Source: Symsagittifera roscoffensis (lineage: Eukaryota; Xenacoelomorpha; Acoela; Convolutidae). Taken from it: DNA of 64,000 nucleotides. Position numbers and translations under genes: made by a program. A model generated the notes under the pieces. It saw only the letters and a list, made by a program, of their open reading frames with translations. It searched no databases and was not told the DNA's origin. How positions within the stretch are numbered: position 1 is the stretch's first letter; each line of letters begins with the position of its first letter. Shown piece after piece: positions 21,451-33,289 of this stretch. The DNA is taken from the NCBI RefSeq assembly GCF_963678635.1, contig NC_087068.1:1-64000 (forward strand), given 5' to 3'.

Positions 21451-21595
21451 CTATTCAAAGAGATGACATGCATGCCGCCAGGGTATATAACGTTGAGGCT
21501 TATGATCTAAAGCGGGAATTTGCCAGACAGATTTGACATGTATAAATAGAACTCATAAATTTCCAAGTGCAAGCAGTTTAAAAGTCATCAATTAA

Positions 21596-21886
21596 GCTTA
21601 CCGAATACCGTAAAAGAAATCGCCCGAGTTAAGCTATTCACCGGCTGGATAAATACTTCTTAAATGGTCTTTTACTGATACGCTTCAAAAAAATTACCGC
21701 TACCCAACTATGTACACGCTTGAAAGTGATACTAATTTTTTGATGACTTTCGTGATATTTTTCAGGGGAAAAACGTATAGTCAGAATTGGAACAAAAACA
21801 TTTGAAAAAACAGGTACCTATATTACACTAAAACTTTATAAGAAAACTGACGAAGAGGTGTTCAAAATGTATCAAGCACTTACTTT
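21596..21886 (+). pseudogene. gene Z 5' fragment, duplicated
   Basis: Duplicate of 12810-13100, ending at the same fusion with polB. Confidence 0.5.
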
Positions 21887-21899
21887 GACGACAAAAAAA

Positions 21900-22391
21900 T
21901 TAGAAGTTGCATCTGTTGTGAGCCCATCCGAGGAATGATCCATCGAATTGGTGATGTTCTAATACTTTCGCGTTAAATTCGGAAAATTCCTCTTCGCAAA
22001 TCCAGCATTTAACAATGTCTTCAAGAATAGTGGTGCTTCCGAGGTATATCGGGTATCGTCGTTTTTTATTATGAAAGTCATCCGCCAATACTTCCAGCAT
22101 TCGAACGAAATTAGTCATTGCGTCCACTCCTCGATGAAGTAAAAAAAAAAACACCGGTTTCGGGTTTCCAGCTTCCACAACTACAAGGCAAAAACTGCTG
22201 GGTTTATGTTCTTCAATTACGGTTGTGCTCGAGCAGGTAGGATTATTTCTCACTGTATCCACCTTCTCCAGCACAGACTCCACATCAAAGTAAAACGCGA
22301 ATGGGCTATAGCTTCCGGCACCGATGTTTTTGAAGCCTACACTGCTCTTTTCAACATTTGGCATGAAAACGATTGCTGGTTCGTTCCCCAT
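21900..22391 (-). pseudogene. polB: polB exonuclease fragment, copy B'
   Basis: Duplicate of 13114-13606. An A run one base shorter makes it a continuous 163-codon frame with ExoI FYFDVESVLEKVD followed by GGVDAMTNFVRMLEVL-like polymerase sequence and GWAHNRCNF. Still only a fragment of the polymerase. Confidence 0.8.
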
Positions 22392-22404
22392 GCAGGTTAA
22401 CTGG

Positions 22405-23325
22405 TGGCGCTCAGATTAATAAATTCGAGGGGTTGTACCCAAATTGCACACAGATGCATCAAAGAAAACAACTTCAGCTCATTTTATAAACCTATAAATA
22501 GTCTCAAAAATCAACCAAATTTTCTGAATTAACCAGGAAGTTCTTAAGCAATCTTTTTAGCTTCAACCAATTCATCGGGTCTCAATTCATAAGGACCTCA
22601 CCCGAGTAGACCTAAGCCCAGTAGAGTGAAATTAAAGCCTTACACAGAATGTAGTTAATCATCAATTGAGCTGTAAAAATAGCTCAGACTAGGAATGGAA
22701 GAGAGCGACTCCAAGAGTGATCAATGAAAGGCGCTACTGTAAATGATAGGCGGTTTTCGTCAAAAAGTTTTTAAAAAAATGCTCAAATCTGAAATCAAAA
22801 TTTTTGATTAAATTGCAAATCGTTGTGTGTTATGGTGTTGTAATTGATAAATTTGATAGTTTTGATTAATCGCTCAAGCTTAATACAAACCTGGTGTTCT
22901 TGTTTTCCTGCTTTTGTTGAACATCAAAGAATTGATAAAGCTCCATATCAAAAATTTTTTAAAATTGAATAGGGAATTTTTCTTGTCGAACTTCTGAAAA
23001 TCGAAAAACCAAACAGATCAATTTATTTTTTTTAATTGTTTTTATTTTTAATAAATTCAATCAGCGTATATGTTCACTGATTCAGGTATCTGTTGGGTCC
23101 CTTGCAGTGTTTCAGCTTTTACTTTTAAATGGTTTCCACTGCATGGTGTTGAGGACCATTGGCTCAGTGGTATTGCAGTCCTTTCAAAAACCACCAAATA
23201 TTTTTTGGCAACGTGGCCGCATAGACTCAAAAACGGCGGCTACGCCTTGTTTTCGACCCCGCTGAGTCTATAAAAATTGGTTTCATCCATTTCTGAGCAG
23301 ACCTTTATAGCGAACGACACTTAGC
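22405..23325. repeat. Polinton module spacer, copy B'
   Basis: Duplicate of 13620-14540, hairpin at 23223-23269. No gene seen. Confidence 0.75.
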
Positions 23326-23356
23326 CAACGATGATTTTCAACGAATTTCGATTATC

Positions 23357-23581
23357 TTAAAAATTACATTTCAAAAAGCTTTGCATCAAGGCACTGCGGA
23401 ACTCATCAGCCGTAATACCATTATAGCAACAGTATGAGACAAAATTGCAGTTCAAGAAATCATTTTTTGACAATTTACTGACAAAAAAAATTGGATACTT
23501 ATTACTGGTTTCGGTTTTGAACAGACAAAACATGTTAATTGTTGCATATACAGGCAAACTTTCATTAACTAAGTTGATCAA
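23357..23581 (-). CDS. gene Y, duplicated copy B'
   Basis: Identical in translation to 14572-14796. Confidence 0.45.
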   Translation of the reverse strand: MINLVNESLPVYATINMFCLFKTETSNKYPIFFVSKLSKNDFLNCNFVSYCCYNGITADEFRSALMQSFLKCNF

Positions 23582-23933
23582 CCACTACTGGTCGAAACCA
23601 GAGGATAATTTTTAATAATAGTATTTGTTTTGCAAGTAAGATCTTGAATATTTGTGCGCTCCAGTATTCGTATAAATTTTGAAACAACTCTTAATTTTTT
23701 TTTTTCAAAAAAAAAACAAACAAAAATTTAAACTTATTACTTCTGGTTTAGTTTTATTCTTTCAAAGAATTCTGAAAACAATTCCAAAGCAAACTTTAAA
23801 TTACAAACAAAATTCAGAAACAAAATATTAAACGAAGATTTAGCCAAAATAAATTAAAAAAAACTTATCAAACTAAATAATAAACCCCCAAACTGATGCA
23901 CTCTCGGTGGAAACAAAGATTTTTTTTGAGTGT

Positions 23934-24602
23934 TCAGAAATCTCTAAATTGGAGTTTGCGATTTTTCGGCGCATAGCAATCATTGATAGGTGGCGCCTCA
24001 GTTACTAAAGATGGTGCAGTGGGAATTTGACTACTGGAAGAAGAAGCAGAAGACGTGTGCTGTTGCTGTTGTTGAGTGATTGAAAAAGAATACGGTTACG
24101 TTGGGGTTTTGGGCGTCTGCTGGTTCTCATCTTTTTTTTCTGTTAAATCTGGTGATTCAATCGACTTAACGATCCAGTAGGATTCTCGTTCTGCTAAATC
24201 TCTAATGGATCCTTCCTGATTTTCGTAGAAGGGGAACGATTGGCAATCGCAGTCAAACAGTGTTTTTCTTGGTGAACGATCAAGGCAAGTAGGGTCTTGA
24301 ATATCTGTGCGCTCCAGCGCAGGATACGATTCAGTCACACAACAACTCTCTTAGACCTGTTTTTTGCTTTGTATGAAGATACCAATTTGATCTATCAAAT
24401 AATTGGTTAACATCATGTGGTTTTTAGTGACCCATTCATCAAATTCTCTGCTTCCTGGATCAAGATCGTTCAAAGGACTTGCTTTTCGATGACGCATTTT
24501 CCGTTCCTGTTGAACCACTACGAGAGAGTCTCTGGTATAAGTTTGGTTAAATAAAACTCTTTCAAGAGAATTAATTGAAATGATTTGCAGTGGAGTTACC
24601 AT
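23934..24602 (-). pseudogene. gene X, duplicated copy B'
   Basis: Duplicate of 15149-15817 with the same two stops. Confidence 0.5.
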
Positions 24603-24993
24603 CGTTGAAAAGTTTGTTTTGTCTGATTTTGAGAGATTGAATAAAAAAAGTGAGTAGATTTAGTTTGACCTACCACTTTTAAATTTTATTGCTGGTGGTC
24701 TAAATTTTAGCCATTTAAAATAAATTTGGGTTTGTATGTTTTCAGGGCTTATGCAATTAAAGTAGAAATGTGAACGCTTCGAAAATCTATACTTCATAAA
24801 AACAGCATGGCGCCTTTTTTTGATTCCCTTAGCACAAAATGACAGAAGTTTCACAATTCAAAGAGATAACATGCATGCCGCCAGGGTATACAAGGTTGAG
24901 GTTTATGGGCTGAAACGGGAATTTTCCAGACAGATTTGACATGTATAATTAAAACTCATAAATTTCCAACTGCAAACAAATTAAAAGTCACCA

Positions 24994-25325
24994 ATGAAGC
25001 TCACCGAATACCGTAAAAGAAATCGCCCGAGTGAGGCTATTCACCGGCTGGGTAAATCATTCTTAAATGGTCTCTTACTGACACGCTTCAATAAAATTAC
25101 CGCTACCCAACTATATACACGTTTGAATGTGATACTAGTTTTTTTGATGATTTTCGTGATTTTTCTTCAGGAGAAAAACGTATAGTCAGAGTTGGAACAA
25201 AAAGGGTAACTTCTGGGTAATTTAAGAAAACGGGTACCTATGTTACACTAAAATTGTATAAGAAAACTGACGAAGGAGTTTTCAAAATGTATCAAGCCTT
25301 TACTTTGACGACGAAAGAATTGGAA
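24994..25325 (+). pseudogene. gene Z 5' fragment, duplicated
   Basis: Duplicate of 16209-16540, including the ATG and the stop after 63 codons. Confidence 0.5.
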
Positions 25326-25957
25326 GTTGCATCTGTTGTGAGCCCATCCGAGGAATGATCCATCGAAATGATTATGGTCCAATACTTTCGCGTTAGTTTC
25401 GGAGAATTCCTCTTCGCAAATCCAGAATTTGTCACTGTCTTCAAGAAGAGTGGTGCTTCCGAGGTAGTTCGGGTATCGTCGTATTTTATTACGAAAGTCA
25501 CGCGTCTATACTTCCAGCATTCGAACGAATTTAGTCATCGCGTCCACCACTCGATGAAGTGAAAAAAAAACACCGGTTTCGGGTTTCCAGCTTCCACAAC
25601 CACAAGGAAAAAACTGCTGGGCTTATGTTTTTCAATTACGGTTGTCCTCGAGCAGGTAGGATTATTTCTCACTGTCTCCACCTTCTCCAGCACAGAATCC
25701 AAATCAAAGAAAACCGCGAATGGGCTATATCTTCGGGCACCGATGTTTTTGAAGCCTACACTGCTCTTGTCATCAATTACCATGGTAACAATTGCTGGTT
25801 CATTCCCCATGCAGATTAACTGGTGGCGCTCAAGTCGTTCCTCAGATGAAAAACGGTGGAAGCACTTTCGGCACATCATGTTTCTCGATCTCAGTTTTCT
25901 TTTTTGCATTTTGCTCACTAAATTGTTCAGGTCTTTCAGGTAGTGGTGCGTGCCCAT
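25292..25957 (-). pseudogene. polB: polB exonuclease region, copy C'
   Basis: Duplicate of 16507-17172, same altered ExoI motif. Confidence 0.8.
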
Positions 25958-26161
25958 ATCGTTTAGAAGGAAAAATCCACAACAACATTAAACTGGTATT
26001 TTGAGACTCTCAAGGGTAGAAGGGTCTTTTCATTGTACCTAGAGAAAATTTTTGAAGGATATTTTTATACTATATTTTTAATGACATCATAATAAAAAAT
26101 CTTCAACGAATGTGCAGCCAATCATTTGTTCTGATGTGCTTAGATACAGCTACACCCCAAT

Positions 26162-26841
26162 TTAAAAAAAGGTAATGATTAAAACTGCAACTAACCTGAA
26201 GACATTCACTTGCACTTCATTCAGAGTTTCGATGCGTCCAATAGCCGGTAGTCCCATTGGGTAGACAAAATCACCAGTTGGCTCGTGCGCCCTTGAGTTT
26301 CTGCGATAATCATAGAAGCTCGCTTTCTCCTCCTCTTTAATCTGCATCGTACGAAGCGTAAGCAGGATATTGTTCTGCCGATGATACTCAGTAACGAAGC
26401 AGTACTCGAAGCGTCTATTTTCTTCACAATTGCGAATATTCAAGAAGAAGCGTTTGTGTTTCAGAGGATTTCTCGACTCACATCCCATGCTGGCGGACCG
26501 TGTTCGTTTCGCATATGCTCAGCATATGCGCGATCATTTTGGAACACAATCATTTTGGAACACATTCAAGAAAGACCAATTCTTCTTTCTTCCGATTCAT
26601 CGATTGTTTTGTGACGCTCCAGCTCAGTTTCTCAAACTACATGAAGTGACTTATCCTCTAGTTCACAGTGACCACAGATGTAGTCGGTTTTGACAGGAGC
26701 ATTCTTGTGAACAGCCATTAGATGTTTTTTGAGGCTTCGCCGGTCGCTCAGTTTTTTTTGGCAAAGATTACAGGGTACGACTTTTGTAGACATTGCGAGG
26801 TTGTTTGTTGAGTTTAAGATATTTCGTAAAGCTAGGTTCAA
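26162..26841 (-). pseudogene. polB: polB N-terminal region with zinc finger, copy C'
   Basis: Duplicate of 17377-18056, including the C2H2 finger at 26632-26841. Confidence 0.75.
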
Positions 26842-26964
26842 ATAAAGCAGATACTGTTTTACATGTCAAAAGAGTTTAAGTGATATTTTGTTTGTTTTAC
26901 GACTGCGATTAAATGTGTTTAGATTTTCAAACTTTTTCTATCATTTGCTTAATTGCCAAACTAG

Positions 26965-27875
26965 GAATGCTTTCCTAAGGTGGAATTTTTTATTCTAAGG
27001 ATTAAAAAGTTCGAGAGGGTGCACCCAAATTGCACACAGATACATCGATGAAAACAACTTCAGTTCATTTTATAAACTTATAAATAGTCTCAAAAATCAA
27101 CCAAATTTTCTGAATTAACCAGGAAGTTCCTTAACAGGTTTTGTAGCTTCAAACAATTCATCGGAACTCAATTCAAAAGGACTTCACCCGAGTAGACCTA
27201 AGCCCAGTAGAGTGAAATGAAAGCCTTACACCGAATGTAATTATTCATCAATTGAGCTGTAAGAATAACTCAGACTAGGAATGGAAGAGAGCGACTCCAG
27301 GGTGATCAATGAAAGGCGCTACTGTAAATGATAGGCATTTTTTGTCAATGATTTAAAAAATGATCAAATCTGAAATCAAAATTTTGATTAAATTGCAATT
27401 TGTTGTATTTTATGTTGTTGTAATTGATAAATTTGATAGTTTTGATTAATCGCTCAAGCTAATTACAAAAACAGGTGTTCTTGTTTTCCAGCTATTGATG
27501 AACGTCATAGAATTGATAAAGCTTCATATCAAAATTTTTTTAAAATTAAATAGGGAATTTTTCATGTCAAACTTCTGAAAATCGAAAAAACCAAACAAGT
27601 CAATTTTTTTTATTGTTTTTAATAAAGTCATTCAGCGTATATGTTCACTGATTCAGGTATCTGTTGGGTCCTTCGCAGTGATTCAGCTTTTACTTTTAGA
27701 TGGTTTTAATTGCAGAGTGTTGAGGATCAATGGCTCAGTGGATTTGCAGCCCTTTCAAAAACCATCAAATATCTTTCGAAACATGGCCGCATAGACTCAA
27801 AAACGGCGGCTACGCCTTGTTTTTGACCCCGCTGAGTCTAAAAAAACTGCTTTCATCCGTTTCTGAGCACGCCTT
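26965..27875. repeat. Polinton module spacer, copy C'
   Basis: Duplicate of 18180-19090, hairpin at 27793-27839. The next 500 bp (27885-28396) repeat the gene Y remnant and linker of 19100-19611. Confidence 0.75.
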
Positions 27876-28396
27876 TATAGTGAACGACACTTAGCCAACG
27901 AGTTTCATCAGAGTTGTAGTTCAAGAAATCATTTTTTGACAAAAAAAATTTTTGGATACTTTTTCTGGTTTCGGTTTTGAACAGTATGTCATGTTAATTG
28001 TTGCATATACAGGCAAACTATCTTTAGCTAAGTTGATCACCTACTACTGGTTGAATTCAGGGGATATTTTTTGATACCAGTATTTGTTTTGCAAGTAAGG
28101 TCTTGCAAGTAAGGTCTTGTTTTGCGCTCCAGTATTTGTATAAATTTTGAAACTCTTAAATTTTTTTTTTCAAAAAAAAACAAACAAAAATTTAAAATTT
28201 GTTTCTTTTTGTTTAGTTTTATTCTTTCAAAGGTTTCTGACAAAAATTAGAAAACAGAGTTTAAATTAGAAAAAAAAACTGAAAAAAAACATAAGCAAAG
28301 ATTCAGCCACAATAATTTTTTAAAAAACTTATCAAACTAAATAATAAACCCCCAAACTGATGCACTCTTGGTGGAAACAAAGTTCTTTTTGAGTGT

Positions 28397-29062
28397 TCAG
28401 AGATCTCTAAATTGCAGTTTGCGATTTTTCGGCGCATATCAAGCATTGATAGGTGGCGTCTCAGTTACTAAGGTTGGTGCAGTGGGACCTTGACTGCTGA
28501 AAGAAGAAGCAGAAGATGTGTGCTGCTGCTGTTGTTGAGTGATTGAAAAAGTATCCGGTTTCATTGGGGTTTTGGGCGTCTGCTGGTCCTCAATTTTTTT
28601 TCTGTTGAATCTGGTGATTCAATCGACTCAATGTTCCAGTAGGACTCTCGCTCTGCTAAACCTCTAATAGATCCTTTCTGATTTTCGTAGAAGGGTATCG
28701 ATTGGCAACCGTAGTCAAACAGTATTTTTCTTGGTGAACGATCAAGGCAAGTAGGGTATTGAATATCTGTGCGCTCCAGCGAAGGATACGATTCAGTCTT
28801 ACAACAACTTGCGTAGACCTGTTTTCTGCTTTGTATGAGGATACCAATTTGGTCTAGCAAATAATTGGGTAACATCATGTGGTTTTTAGTGACCCATTCA
28901 TCAAATTCTCTGCTTCCTGGATCAAGATGGTTCAAAAGACTTGCTTTTTGATGACGCATTTTCCGTTCCTGTTGAACCACTACGATATAATATCTGGTAT
29001 AGAATTGGTATAATATAGCTCTTTCAATGTATAATTGGAATGATTTGCAGTGGAGTTACCAT
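28397..29062 (-). pseudogene. gene X, copy C' (spans the right duplication boundary)
   Basis: Complete version of the copy cut at 20148. The longest open part is 28561-28980, including RQKAS-type basic residues, EFDEWVTKNHMMLPNYLLDQ and SYPSLERTDIQYPTCLDRS. The ATG equivalent to copy B is at 29062, but a one-base loss produces a stop 12 codons later. The Q/S tail is out of frame after a deletion in the EKK region. Function unknown; divergent to gene Z. Confidence 0.55.
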
Positions 29063-29460
29063 CGTTGAAATTTTGTTTTGCTTGATTTTGAGAGATTGAA
29101 TAAAGATAGTGTGTAGATTTAGTTTGACCTACCACTTATTGTTTTTATTTCTGGTGGACCAAGAGTTAGCCAATTACCATAAATCTGGGTTTGTAAAAAT
29201 TTAATATGTTTTGAGGGCTTATGCAATTGAAGTAAAATGTGAGCGCTTTGAAAATCTATACTTCAAATAAACAGCATGGTGCCTTTTCATGATACCCTTA
29301 GCACAAAATGACAGAAGTTTTACACTTCAAAGAGATAACATGCATGCCGCCAGGTTAAAAAAGTTATGATTTATGAGCTTAACTGGAATTTGCCAGACAG
29401 ATTTGACATGTATAACTAAAACTCATAAATTTCGAACTGCAAACAAATTAAAAGTTACCA
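29063..29460. promoter_or_regulatory. divergent X/Z intergenic region, copy D
   Basis: Diverged counterpart of 15818-16208 with the shared block AACATGCATGCCGCCAGG near 29337. No gene seen. Promoter role inferred from the head-to-head layout only. Confidence 0.35.
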
Positions 29461-30558
29461 AAGAAGCTTACGGAATACCGTAAAAGAAATCGCCCGAGTT
29501 AAGCTATTCACCGGCTAGGTAAATCATTCTTAAATTGTTTCTTGACTGATACGCTTGAATTAAATTACCGCTACCCAACTATGTACACGCTTGAAAGTGA
29601 TACTAGTTTTTTTGATGTCTTCCGTGATATTTCTTCAGGAGAAAACTGTATAGTCAGAGTTGGAACAAAATCATTTGAAAAAACAGGTACCTATATTACA
29701 CTAAAATTGTCTAAGAAAACTGACGAAGAGGTGTTCAAAATGTGTCAAGCACTTACTTTGACGATGTAAGAATTTGATTGTTTGGCAGATAATTACTCAA
29801 AAGTAAAAATAAATTGATCAAAGCACCAACTGGTGAAAAGATTTCAACTTCCACAACAGGAAACGATAAACCTCAAAAACGACGATACAAATCAAAACGA
29901 TCGGTTTACTCCGAAAAAGACTGTAATAGTAAAAATGGAGACTATGATGAAGAAGATTAATGTAACAAAAATGTTGAGTGGCTTGAGTATTTTGAAAAAA
30001 AAAACAGTTTCATTTATTAATTTTCCGAATGGTTGAAGCAATGTTTGAAAAATCGCCAGAATACTTAAAAAAATTTCGGAAAAATTTTAAATTTCTTTTT
30101 CTGAACAATGAACCCGACGTCTCTGACTTTCCTTCTAATACAAACCTTGCATTTGCAGTGGATTCAAATCAGAACGATTTTTGTTCCCAATATCTTGCCA
30201 ATGGCCAGCTACATTACCACGTTTTTAACGAAGTTATAAAAAAATGCCTTGAAGCAGTTAACAAGATGACCCTAAAATCTTTTATTGTGCCTTGCATCCT
30301 TTCCCCTTTAAATATTTGATTATGGGGTGCAGGAAATATCATTTATCAGGACCACTGATGAAAAAAATTAAGGTGGCTGTTGACTACAATTCGACTAACA
30401 AATTTGACAACGCCGGAGTCTCTTTGCGAAAAGGATTACAGCAGATTACCTTTGCATCGCAGGCTCGATCCAATCAAACTCAAACTGATTTAATTACTAA
30501 TGTTATCATTGAACGTTTTATTCGAATATTGAATGGGAATAAAGCTGCTGAATTTTAA
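29460..30558 (+). pseudogene. gene Z, full-length but broken copy
   Basis: Only copy that extends past the polB fusion point. Segments in order: 29581-29769 (MYTLESDTSFFDVFRDISSG, VGTKSFEKTGTYITLKLSKK), 29833-30036 (lysine-rich, low complexity), 30029-30319 (FEKSPEYLKKFRKNFKFLFL, then an acidic stretch) and 30292-30558 (YHLSGPLMKKIKVAVDYNST, GLQQITFASQARS). Frames overlap or are separated by stops, so it is interrupted at least three times. It is transcribed opposite to all other Polinton genes here. I recognise no family; the mixed charged and aromatic first domain looks globular. A Polinton accessory gene is the best guess. Confidence 0.5.
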
Positions 30559-30760
30559 AAAAACCATTGATATTATTTTGAGTGAGATATTGATTCAAAT
30601 ACTTTCTTTGTTAAATTTACAATGTAGAAGAAATTCAATTTCTGAGAAATGTTTTTGAAGCCTGAAATAATTCCAGCGGTATGTGTTCTAGCAACCATAA
30701 AACATGTTTTAAAAAATAGTCAATTATAAACCATTGAAGAATTGCATCAGTAATAAAAAG

Positions 30761-31213
30761 TTATAACATCATAGGTTTAGCAAAACGCATCATGTCATGG
30801 TCGTTAACCTTGAAACCTATAGAAAATTTAGATGAAATTATAACATGAGCCACATAAAAACAATAAAGTCCGCACAAGACCGAGTCAGCTGATTGGATTG
30901 GCTTATTCATCAGTATTTGGTTTCCCTCATGGATAGAAAGTCTCATATTTTTGTATACATGTGGATAGTTGTGTGGGCTTCGTCCAATAGGATCTGCAAA
31001 AAAGACTTGACCACTAGCTTGAGCAAACAGTAACCAATGAGTTCCTGGCTGGTCTGAGTTTGATGCGTTCACTATCATGAAAGTATTGTCGCGTTTCAAT
31101 ATTGTAATAAATTTTAAGTTAGCGGGAAAAATGCCGCAAAATTGATGTTTCAAATCCTTGCATTGGTTAATAAGCTCAGTAATCTGCAAATTGTCCTTTT
31201 TTCCCCGATTCAA
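30761..31213 (-). CDS. Polinton adenovirus-type cysteine protease (maturation protease)
   Basis: 150 codons, open throughout. The family C5 (adenain-like, Ulp1 fold) protease matures capsid proteins in Polintons and adenoviruses. Catalytic residues are visible in the expected order: H59 in GTHWLLFA, D74 in FFADPIGR, Q107 in KPIQSAD, C114 in LCGLYCFYVAH. The W after the His and the CGLYC context are typical. The likely start lies further upstream or at a non-standard codon; the length fits a slightly short family member. It lies directly 3' of the capsid gene on the same strand. It is one of the few Polinton genes here without an obvious break. Confidence 0.85.
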   Translation of the reverse strand: MNRGKKDNLQITELINQCKDLKHQFCGIFPANLKFITILKRDNTFMIVNASNSDQPGTHWLLFAQASGQVFFADPIGRSPHNYPHVYKNMRLSIHEGNQILMNKPIQSADSVLCGLYCFYVAHVIISSKFSIGFKVNDHDMMRFAKPMML

Positions 31214-31232
31214 TTCATGAGAGTCTTTTTGG

Positions 31233-32582
31233 CTATTTTTCTATCGGACGCACGTAAACTGTTGATGCACGCTCTCCCATGAAAAATAACTCTACATTTC
31301 CCCCAGCGGCGCATCAAACTTCAGTTCTACTGAAATGGTGCAATTGGACAATTCAGGATAAATGAAGTCATGTGCAGCCTCCTGAGTACATGTGAGATCA
31401 AATGCCATCAAATAATGATTGTGATAATTAGCCAAACTGATTCCATGACTATTGTTAAAAACAAAGTCTAGAGCTTCCAATGTGTTATAGTATATTCTTT
31501 TGTTATCAGTCGTTGACACAGGAGTTTCTGCAATGGGTAGGCAGTTTCGGTAAACAATGATTTCATTCAGCTGAAACTTTTGATAATGAAACGGGTTTGT
31601 TCGGTTAGTACCCAGGTATGCTGTATTCGATCTCATTGCCAAAATCATTCGACAAACTGGCTCTTTGGCAAAAACGTCTTCTTTTCACCAGCTTTGCACA
31701 CCATTTGTGGCCAAAAAAAATTCTTAGTAAAACTTCAATTTAATTGTATATTGCAGGTGTTTTCAACAGAGTTTTTTCTATCGATGATAGTACAAAACCT
31801 GTTACTTTCATTTTGCGCACATATAGGTTAGTCTCAGTGATTTGGACTTGGTAATGTTTATTAGGTTGCTCGGAAATTATAATAAAATCATTAGGAGATC
31901 GTCTCAGAGAATGTCTAATTGTAACACCGCTGATAAGATGTTTGTCACATGATAAAAAATCACAGGCAAGTTCACCAAATAATCGGAATTCGCTTGATGC
32001 TGCTACGATTCGCTTGCATTACGCGACATCTTCAGCTCGTCCATTAGCACCATCAATACCTGATGGATTATCTTCATTATAAAAACCTTGACAAGCAAGC
32101 CATGTTTTCTTTGCATCATTACCATGTGAAATTTCTGTCTCAATCAAACTCTTATGGGCAAAATTGGCATTAGTTGTTGAAATTTTTTGTCCATTCAGGG
32201 ACATGGTGCATTCGGAAAACAGAGATAAAAGTGGATTATTCACCAAATATGGGGTATCTCGTTGCCCTGCCTCTTTAGCATGAGTTCGCAGTACAAAACC
32301 ATTGTTTTGAACAATGCGTGCTACAATCTCCAAGCGAGTTCGTTGAAGATCAATAAAGTTGTTTCTATCTCCTAAAACTTCAAATTGGAGTATGAGACTA
32401 TCAGGTGAATAAGATGGACCAATTTTTTTAGTGAATGCATTTTCAAATGTAACGAGTAGAGGACGCTTTTCGAATAAATCTTTTCGTACTTTGGAGCCAC
32501 TTCTCAGTGAAGTTCGTTTCTTAGGAATGAGAACTTTTGTTTTTCTTTTTGTTGTTTTTGTTGTCTTCCGTTTTCTGCTCAT
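31233..32582 (-). pseudogene. Polinton capsid protein, F54H12.2-like family (broken)
   Basis: Starts at ATG 32582 with a basic N-terminus (MSRKRKTTKTTKRK) followed by the conserved capsid start (PLLVTFENAFTKKIGPSYSP), the LFSECTMSLNGQ region and the ISHGNDAKKTWLACQGFYNE region, ending in a frame break at 32019. A second open part, 31292-31648, holds the NPFHYQKFQLNEIIVYRN and YLMAFDLTCTQEA sequences. A last frame change near 31290 precedes the true end (stop 31233-31235). Full span is 1350 bp, about 450 codons, matching the proteins annotated F54H12.2-like in many invertebrates, which belong to Polinton virion proteins of jelly-roll type. The middle (31650-32018) is frame-shifted. Whether it is the major or a minor capsid protein I leave open. 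Confidence 0.75.
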
Positions 32583-32605
32583 ACGCGACTTGCTGCGTCT
32601 AGATC

Positions 32606-32871
32606 CTATTTTTTTATTGCGTTTTTTACTGTGTTTTTCTTGTTGCTATCGGCTTGTCTCGGCGTTTTCTTCCTGGTTGCTATATCTATCAATTCGGGTG
32701 CTGCTTTAACAATTTTTCAATACGTTTTGCTGCTGGTACAATAAAATTTCGAGCTAACGGACGTGCTACTCGCCCAATACCTATAGTCACAGCACCAAAG
32801 CCACTACCCCGCTGTCTGTAAGTTCCCGAGAAGTAAGGCATGGTCGCTTGATTATGATAGTACGCATCCAT
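32606..32871 (-). pseudogene. Polinton pX-like small basic protein (frame-broken)
   Basis: The ATG at 32871 opens MDAYYHNQATMPYFSGTYRQ, and the MPYFSG start and RGSGFGAVTIGIGRVARPL glycine-rich segment are typical of the small protein encoded beside the capsid gene in Polintons, often compared with adenovirus core/cement proteins. The frame stops at 32689, while a Lys-rich C-terminal end (KNTVKNAIKK) continues in another frame to 32606. One shift therefore separates the halves. Probably binds DNA or membrane inside the virion; this is by family analogy. Confidence 0.6.
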
Positions 32872-32998
32872 AATCTTAATCAGAAAACTTTTGAAATTTT
32901 AAAGTCAAAACAAATTTTCCTCCTCCTCCCGCAAATAGTAGTACGCATCCATAATCTTAATCAGAAAAATTTTGAAATTTTAAAGTCAAAACAACTAT
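32859..32998. repeat. 81-bp direct repeat across the pX-like start
   Basis: AGTACGCATCCATAATCTTAATC starts at 32859 and 32940 and both copies continue through AGAAAA-TTTTGAAATTTTAAAGTCAAAACAA. The duplication doubles the first codons and 5' flank of the pX-like gene. Confidence 0.9.
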
Positions 32999-33248
32999 TC
33001 CTTGCTTGCTTTAACTTTGTCTTTTTTGTAGTACACTAGTTTGGTTTCCGTAACACTGTTAATATGAGTGGGGAACGTTAGAACGTTATTTCTGTCAATG
33101 CAACTCTCCATTCACCTTGTACATCAATATTTTAACCTAGCAGATTTTTAAAGCTCGCTAGCTAGTTGTCATTAAAAATCCACATTGAGGCTGATGACAC
33201 CAGTGTAATGGTAAATGAATCTTTTTCGCTTGTAAAGTTGCCAGGCAT
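32996..33248 (-). pseudogene. remnant of a Polinton minor capsid/structural gene
   Basis: Begins MPGNFTSEKDSFTITLVSSA at ATG 33248. After an in-frame stop it continues as ASFKNLL, then DVQGEWRVALTEITF, a frame change, and HINSVTETK to about 32996. The S-F-T-I-T-L-SSAS start and the GEWRVALTEI motif are the beginning of a protein common in invertebrate Polintons. Only about 80 codons of a gene usually several hundred codons long remain; the rest was deleted, and the pX-like gene follows directly. Confidence 0.55.
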
Positions 33249-33289
33249 TGTTTAGTTTGATCCTTCTTTCTTTTCCAATTATCTGATTA

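Larger units (their letters stand above)
20149..28932. repeat. large tandem duplication, unit 2
   Basis: Near-identical repeat of 11353-20148. The right boundary, after GATCAAGATGGTT, continues into intact gene X sequence (CAAAAGACTTGC), while unit 1 jumps to the start of unit 2 at this point. Confidence 0.95.
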
